Source: Alphaproteobacteria bacterium PA2
Lineage (GTDB): Bacteria > Pseudomonadota > Alphaproteobacteria > Caulobacterales > Caulobacteraceae
Reading direction: 5' to 3'
NCBI GenBank assembly: GCA_002256425.1
Contig: NKIZ01000001.1
Span: forward strand, 2,949,001-3,013,000
Length of the DNA stretch: 64,000 nucleotides
Positions 60,675 through 64,000 of the stretch are shown here, in pieces. The position numbers and the translations under genes are program-made. Position 1 is the first letter of the stretch. Each line of letters begins with the position of its first letter. The notes beneath the pieces were generated by a model, which did not search any database, had not been told where the DNA came from, and saw only the letters and a list, made by a program, of their open reading frames with translations.

Positions 60675-62453
60675 TCAGGAAAAATCCATCACGCCGGGCC
60701 CGGGGGGCTGGGCGAAGAGATCGGTCACGGCCTGGGCCCGAAGGTTCCGCGCCAGGGCCTGGGCGATATAGCCCTTGTCGGTGATTTCCCCGGAGTTTGC
60801 ATCGGGCGCGCTGTCGAGAACCAGGGCGCGGACCACCCTGCCGCCCGAGCCCCGGGCCCCGGCATTGTGCCGCATTACGCCTTCGCGAACCGCCGCCTCG
60901 ATGACGGCGCGGTCAAAGCCGGGCTTGGGATAGAACATCAGGCCGACATTTTCCTGGCCCTCGCCGCAGACCACGGCGTCGGTGACCGGATCGCCCACGG
61001 CGCCGACGGCGGAAATACGCAGCTCGCCCACCGAGACAAAGGTGCCGCTGGCCAGCTTGAAGTTCTCGGATAGGCGGCCGTCAAAGGCCAGGCCCTGATA
61101 GGGGTCTTCCGGATCGATCCACCGGGCGGCGTCGCCCAGGCGATAGAAACCGTCCTCATCGAAACTGGCCGCGGAAACCTCGGGCAGGCCCAGATAGCCC
61201 GGCGTGATCTGCGGACCCTTGACCCGGAACTCCAGCCGGTCGCCCTCGGGCGCCAGCTTTACCGACGTACCGGGAATCGGCAGGCCCATCATGCCCATGC
61301 GGGCGTTTGGCCAGTGGACATTGGCGGCGGTCGGACCGGTCTCGGTGGCGCCATAGCCGCTGCCGAAGCTGATCCTTTCGCCGACGGTCGCGACCGCCAC
61401 GGCCTGGATCCGGTCGCCGATTTCCTGGGACAGGTTGGCGCCGCCATACTGCATGATCCGCACCCGCGAGAAGAAGGTTCGCGCCAGATCAGGGTCCTGC
61501 TCGAGGGCGCTGACAAACAGCATCCACCCGGCGGGAACCATGTTCTGATAGGTGGTCGGGATCTCCTTCAGATTGCGGATGGTCTCATCGAACTTCCCTG
61601 CAACCGGCTGGCCGGCGTCGATGTAGAGCGTGCCGCCCCTGTGGGTGATGAGATGCAGGACGGAGTTGGCGCCCAGGCTGTGGCTCCAGGGGGCGGAATT
61701 GACCATGACCGGCGGCTCGTCATCCTCGAAGCACGAGGTGATCTGCGCCACATTGGCCGCCATGTTCCGGTGCAGACAGGTCACCGCCTTGGGCCGTCCG
61801 GTCGAGCCGGAGGTCAGCAGGTATTTCGCCGTGTCGTCAGGTTGCGCCGTGGCGGCGACCGGGCTGGCCTTGAGTAAGTCCTGAAAAGAGACCGACCCCG
61901 GGCGGGCGCCCTTTCCGGCGATGACGGGAAGGCCTGAAAGGAAGGGCGCGTCGAGGGCGTCGCGAAAAAGCTCGGCGTCCTCGGTATAGACCGCGGAGGG
62001 ATTGAGCACCTCCACCGCATGGGCCAGCCGGGTCAGGTTGGCTCCGGGCAGGCCGTACTGAGGCGAAACCGGCGCCACAGGCATACCCTGGCTCATGGCG
62101 GCGTATTTGATCAGGGCATGGTCAATGCCATTGCGGGCCAGGATCAGCAGGGGCGGGGTTCCGATGACGCCCATGCCACGCAGGCCGCCAGCCAGGGCGC
62201 TGACCCTTTTCAGCCCCTCGCCATAGGTCAGGGTCCGCCAACCCTCCCCGTCCCGTTCGGCCAGCCAGACACGGTCTGGCTCGGCGCCTGCCCAATGGAC
62301 CAGAGGCTCCGCCACCGTGGCGAAGGCGCCCTTGATCGGCGTGGCGTTGAACAGGATGACGCTGCCATCGGGGCGACGCTCGACCTCCAGCCGGCGCGGC
62401 GCATAGCGGGGGTCGCGGAAGGGGGCTGTGGCGATGTCGGGTCTGGCGTCCAT
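60675..62453 (-). CDS. fcs: Feruloyl-CoA synthase
   Basis: A 592-residue ANL-superfamily ligase that makes feruloyl-CoA (or a related hydroxycinnamoyl-CoA). The P-loop is LTSGSTGRPKAVTCLHRNMAAN, the ATP motif GYGATETGPTAANV, and the C-terminal part, with SGEITDKGYIAQALARN in place of the usual catalytic lysine segment, is characteristic of feruloyl-CoA synthases. The N-terminus (DPRYAPRRLEVERRPDGS) also fits. It lies 59 bases after the LysR gene and 46 before the TPP-enzyme gene, all on the same strand. A hydratase/aldolase (ech) is not in the window. Confidence 0.9.
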   Translation of the reverse strand: MDARPDIATAPFRDPRYAPRRLEVERRPDGSVILFNATPIKGAFATVAEPLVHWAGAEPDRVWLAERDGEGWRTLTYGEGLKRVSALAGGLRGMGVIGTPPLLILARNGIDHALIKYAAMSQGMPVAPVSPQYGLPGANLTRLAHAVEVLNPSAVYTEDAELFRDALDAPFLSGLPVIAGKGARPGSVSFQDLLKASPVAATAQPDDTAKYLLTSGSTGRPKAVTCLHRNMAANVAQITSCFEDDEPPVMVNSAPWSHSLGANSVLHLITHRGGTLYIDAGQPVAGKFDETIRNLKEIPTTYQNMVPAGWMLFVSALEQDPDLARTFFSRVRIMQYGGANLSQEIGDRIQAVAVATVGERISFGSGYGATETGPTAANVHWPNARMGMMGLPIPGTSVKLAPEGDRLEFRVKGPQITPGYLGLPEVSAASFDEDGFYRLGDAARWIDPEDPYQGLAFDGRLSENFKLASGTFVSVGELRISAVGAVGDPVTDAVVCGEGQENVGLMFYPKPGFDRAVIEAAVREGVMRHNAGARGSGGRVVRALVLDSAPDANSGEITDKGYIAQALARNLRAQAVTDLFAQPPGPGVMDFS

Positions 62454-62512
62454 GAGCCAGAGGCTTACAGGCCAGAGCGGGTTCCCGCCAAGGGGGCTGG
62501 CGTCATCTGATG

Positions 62513-63421
62513 TCAGATTGCGTCAGCCGGCGCCCGGCTCAGTCGCTCAAACAGCCAGGTTCCCGCCACCCCCAGGGCGCCCGCCTTGGGCCTCGCCGCC
62601 ATGACCGGCAGGCGCGGCATGCCTGGCCGACCGTCCCAGTTCTGCGGCAGAAGCTCAACCAGGCGCCCGGCGGCCAGATCGGCGGCGACCATGTGCCGAG
62701 GCATACTGCCCCAGCCCAGGCCGGCCAGCAGCATGGCGTGCTTGGCGCCCAGATCGGCCAGTCGCCAGGTCCGCAGGCCCACCACTCCACGATCCCGGCC
62801 CTGGGTCAGGGTGGACCGGTCGGTCAGGACCAGCTGGACATGTTCCCGCAGGATTTCCGCCTCCAGCGGCCCCGTGATCTGCGCGACCGGGTGCTGGGGC
62901 GCAGCGACCGCCACCAACTCCACCTCGGTGACGAGGCTTCCCGCCAGTTCGTCTATCCGCTCGGCGAAGCTGATCACCAGGCCCATATCCCCCGGGCCAT
63001 CCAGCACAGCCTCCACCGCCGCACCCAGGGTCTCGACCCGGACCCGGGTCTGGACAGAGGGAAAGAGGGCCTGAAACTCCGTGAGGGCGCCCAGAAGTTC
63101 GTCCATGGGAAACATGGCCTCGACCACCAGGGTCAGTTCGGCTTCAAGTCCCCGCGCCATGCCCTGGGCCTGGGCCCGGAAGGCGGTCAGGTCTTCGACA
63201 ATGCGCTGGGCCCGGGGCAGCAGGGCCCGGCCGGCCTCGGTCAGCCCGGCGCGATAGGTCTGGCGGTCAAACAGGGCGACGCCGGTTTCCCGCTCCAGGT
63301 TCCGGATCTGATAGGTCACCGCCGACTGGGCGCGCCCCAGCTTGCGAGCCGCGGCGGCAAATCCGCCGGTCTCGGCGACGGCCAGGAAGACCTTGAGCTG
63401 GGCCAGGGTCAGGGCGTCCAT
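62513..63421 (-). CDS. LysR-family transcriptional regulator (aromatic locus)
   Basis: A 302-residue LysR regulator. The winged helix has LKVFLAVAETGGFAAAARKLGRAQSAVTYQIRNLE, and the effector domain begins near residue 90 (AELTLVVEAMF). It heads the fcs operon and diverges from the dioxygenase gene over a 76-base gap, so it likely controls both arms. The start ATG at 63421 lies within the left half of an inverted repeat (TATCGAT) that may be its autoregulatory site. The effector is likely an aromatic acid or quinone-like compound, by context only. Confidence 0.9.
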   Translation of the reverse strand: MDALTLAQLKVFLAVAETGGFAAAARKLGRAQSAVTYQIRNLERETGVALFDRQTYRAGLTEAGRALLPRAQRIVEDLTAFRAQAQGMARGLEAELTLVVEAMFPMDELLGALTEFQALFPSVQTRVRVETLGAAVEAVLDGPGDMGLVISFAERIDELAGSLVTEVELVAVAAPQHPVAQITGPLEAEILREHVQLVLTDRSTLTQGRDRGVVGLRTWRLADLGAKHAMLLAGLGWGSMPRHMVAADLAAGRLVELLPQNWDGRPGMPRLPVMAARPKAGALGVAGTWLFERLSRAPADAI

Positions 63422-63454
63422 ATCGATCCAATTTCCTGATAGAGATGATCGATA
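63421..63454. promoter_or_regulatory. Candidate LysR operator (inverted repeat)
   Basis: TATCGAT at 63421-63427 and its inverted copy ATCGATA at 63448-63454 are separated by 20 bases, in the intergenic region between the LysR gene and the divergent dioxygenase gene. The left half overlaps the LysR start codon. Spacing and symmetry fit a LysR tetramer binding region, but no classic T-N11-A box is obvious. Confidence 0.4.
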
Positions 63455-63497
63455 TTATGCCCATTTAACTGATTGCACGCCACCCTATATGGGACTC

Positions 63498-64000
63498 ATG
63501 ACCCAGCGCATGCCCACCCTCTATATCCCCCATGGCGGCGGCCCCTGCTTCTTCATGGATCCGCCCCCGGGCGCGCCCCAACTGTGGGACAATATGGCCG
63601 ACTACCTGAAGTCCATCGCGGCCGGCCTGCCGGAAAAACCCCGGGCCCTTCTGGTGATTTCCGCCCACTGGGAAACGGCTACCCCGACCCTCAATGTCGC
63701 GGCCAGGCCCGGCATGCTCTATGACTATTACGGCTTTCCCGAGCATACCTACCGGCTTCAGTACCCGGCCCCTGGCGCACCGGAATTGGCCCCGAAGGTC
63801 CAGACCCTCCTGGCGGACGCCGGGATTGCAGTCGATCTGGACGGAGCCCGGGACTATGACCACGGGGTCTTTGTGCCTCTGATGCTGGCCTTCCCGGACG
63901 CCGACATACCGATCCTGCAGCTCTCCCTGCGCCAGGACCTGGATCCCGCAGCCCACCTGGCCATCGGTCGCGCCCTGGAACCCCTTCGGGACGATGGCGT
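63498..64000 (+). CDS. DODA-type (LigB family) extradiol ring-cleavage dioxygenase, 3' end outside window
   Basis: The first 167 codons of a class III extradiol dioxygenase of the LigB/4,5-DOPA dioxygenase family. Metal-site histidines appear in LYIPHGGGPCFF near residue 12 and VISAHWETATPTL near residue 53; the YYGFPEHTYRLQYPAPGAPELA segment and the later ARDYDHGVFVPLMLAFPDADIPILQLS are family marks. It should cleave a catechol-type ring using Fe(II). Start ATG at 63498 is chosen over ATGs at 63489 and 63510 without a clear ribosome site. Divergent from the LysR gene; probably part of the same aromatic response. The end of the gene is not seen. Confidence 0.9.
   Translation, partial: MTQRMPTLYIPHGGGPCFFMDPPPGAPQLWDNMADYLKSIAAGLPEKPRALLVISAHWETATPTLNVAARPGMLYDYYGFPEHTYRLQYPAPGAPELAPKVQTLLADAGIAVDLDGARDYDHGVFVPLMLAFPDADIPILQLSLRQDLDPAAHLAIGRALEPLRDDG

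Noticed and set aside
59312..60784. Plus-strand open frame of 490 codons
   Set aside because: Antisense to the TPP enzyme, whose cofactor motifs are intact on the minus strand; no domain in the plus reading.

Overview
The window is a high-GC alphaproteobacterial chromosome segment. Order Caulobacterales (Caulobacter or Phenylobacterium type) is the best guess, from the gene content (YbjN, PilZ and TIGR02301 proteins, a feruloyl-CoA synthase, a MoxR/DUF58 operon, Wzx/Wzy polysaccharide genes with a WecG-type transferase) and from an alphaproteobacterial palindromic repeat. That placement is inference; no rRNA or tRNA gene was recognised. Genes are densely packed, many with 4-base ATGA/GTGA overlaps, and three convergent pairs share a CTAG in which both genes stop. 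No phage, integrase, transposase or CRISPR array was seen.

Layout. 0-15 kb is mostly housekeeping: an AlkK-like acyl-CoA synthetase with an unusual C-terminal membrane tail (cut by the window edge), a QmcA/NfeD membrane pair, small conserved proteins, a compositionally odd HExxH protein, a LysR/pirin/WrbA redox group, two 121-bp repeat elements, a sulfatase plus PhnZ-like HD oxygenase operon, Hsp33, a D-threonine-aldolase-like PLP enzyme and a PilZ protein. 15.3-28.7 kb is an exopolysaccharide locus: acyl-CoA dehydrogenase, a double alpha/beta hydrolase, GH10 glycanase, polysaccharide co-polymerase with a degenerate kinase domain, OPX exporter, flippase, polymerase, WecG-type transferase, initiating phosphoglycosyl transferase and two GT2 enzymes. 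28.8-34.2 kb is a heptose-nucleotide operon (transaldolase, SIS isomerase, HAD phosphatase, two GHMP kinases, two nucleotidyltransferases) that probably feeds the polysaccharide.

34.3-36.9 kb holds three tandem paralogous membrane proteins. The second is preceded by a broken copy of the 3' end of the last heptose gene, which records a segmental duplication. Facing them at 36.9-42.9 kb is a six-gene DUF4129-DUF4350-MoxR-DUF58-SpoIIM-RDD operon. 43-45.6 kb is a FecCD-type metal-chelate ABC importer. 45.6-54.1 kb is scattered metabolism and GNAT, SDR, MFS and metallo-beta-lactamase-fold genes. At 54.3 kb lies a secreted protein made of five repeats with exactly four cysteines each, followed by a strong terminator. 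55.8-59.0 kb is a second, three-gene glycosylation operon. 59.1-64 kb is an aromatic-acid locus: LysR, feruloyl-CoA synthase and a TPP-dependent decarboxylase-like enzyme, diverging from an extradiol dioxygenase that runs off the window.

The points most worth following up are the kinase-dead-looking co-polymerase in a locus with its own glycanase and fused hydrolase, the heptose operon with a built-in transaldolase and doubled kinase and nucleotidyltransferase genes, the duplicated membrane proteins between the heptose and MoxR operons, and the five-fold cysteine repeat protein.
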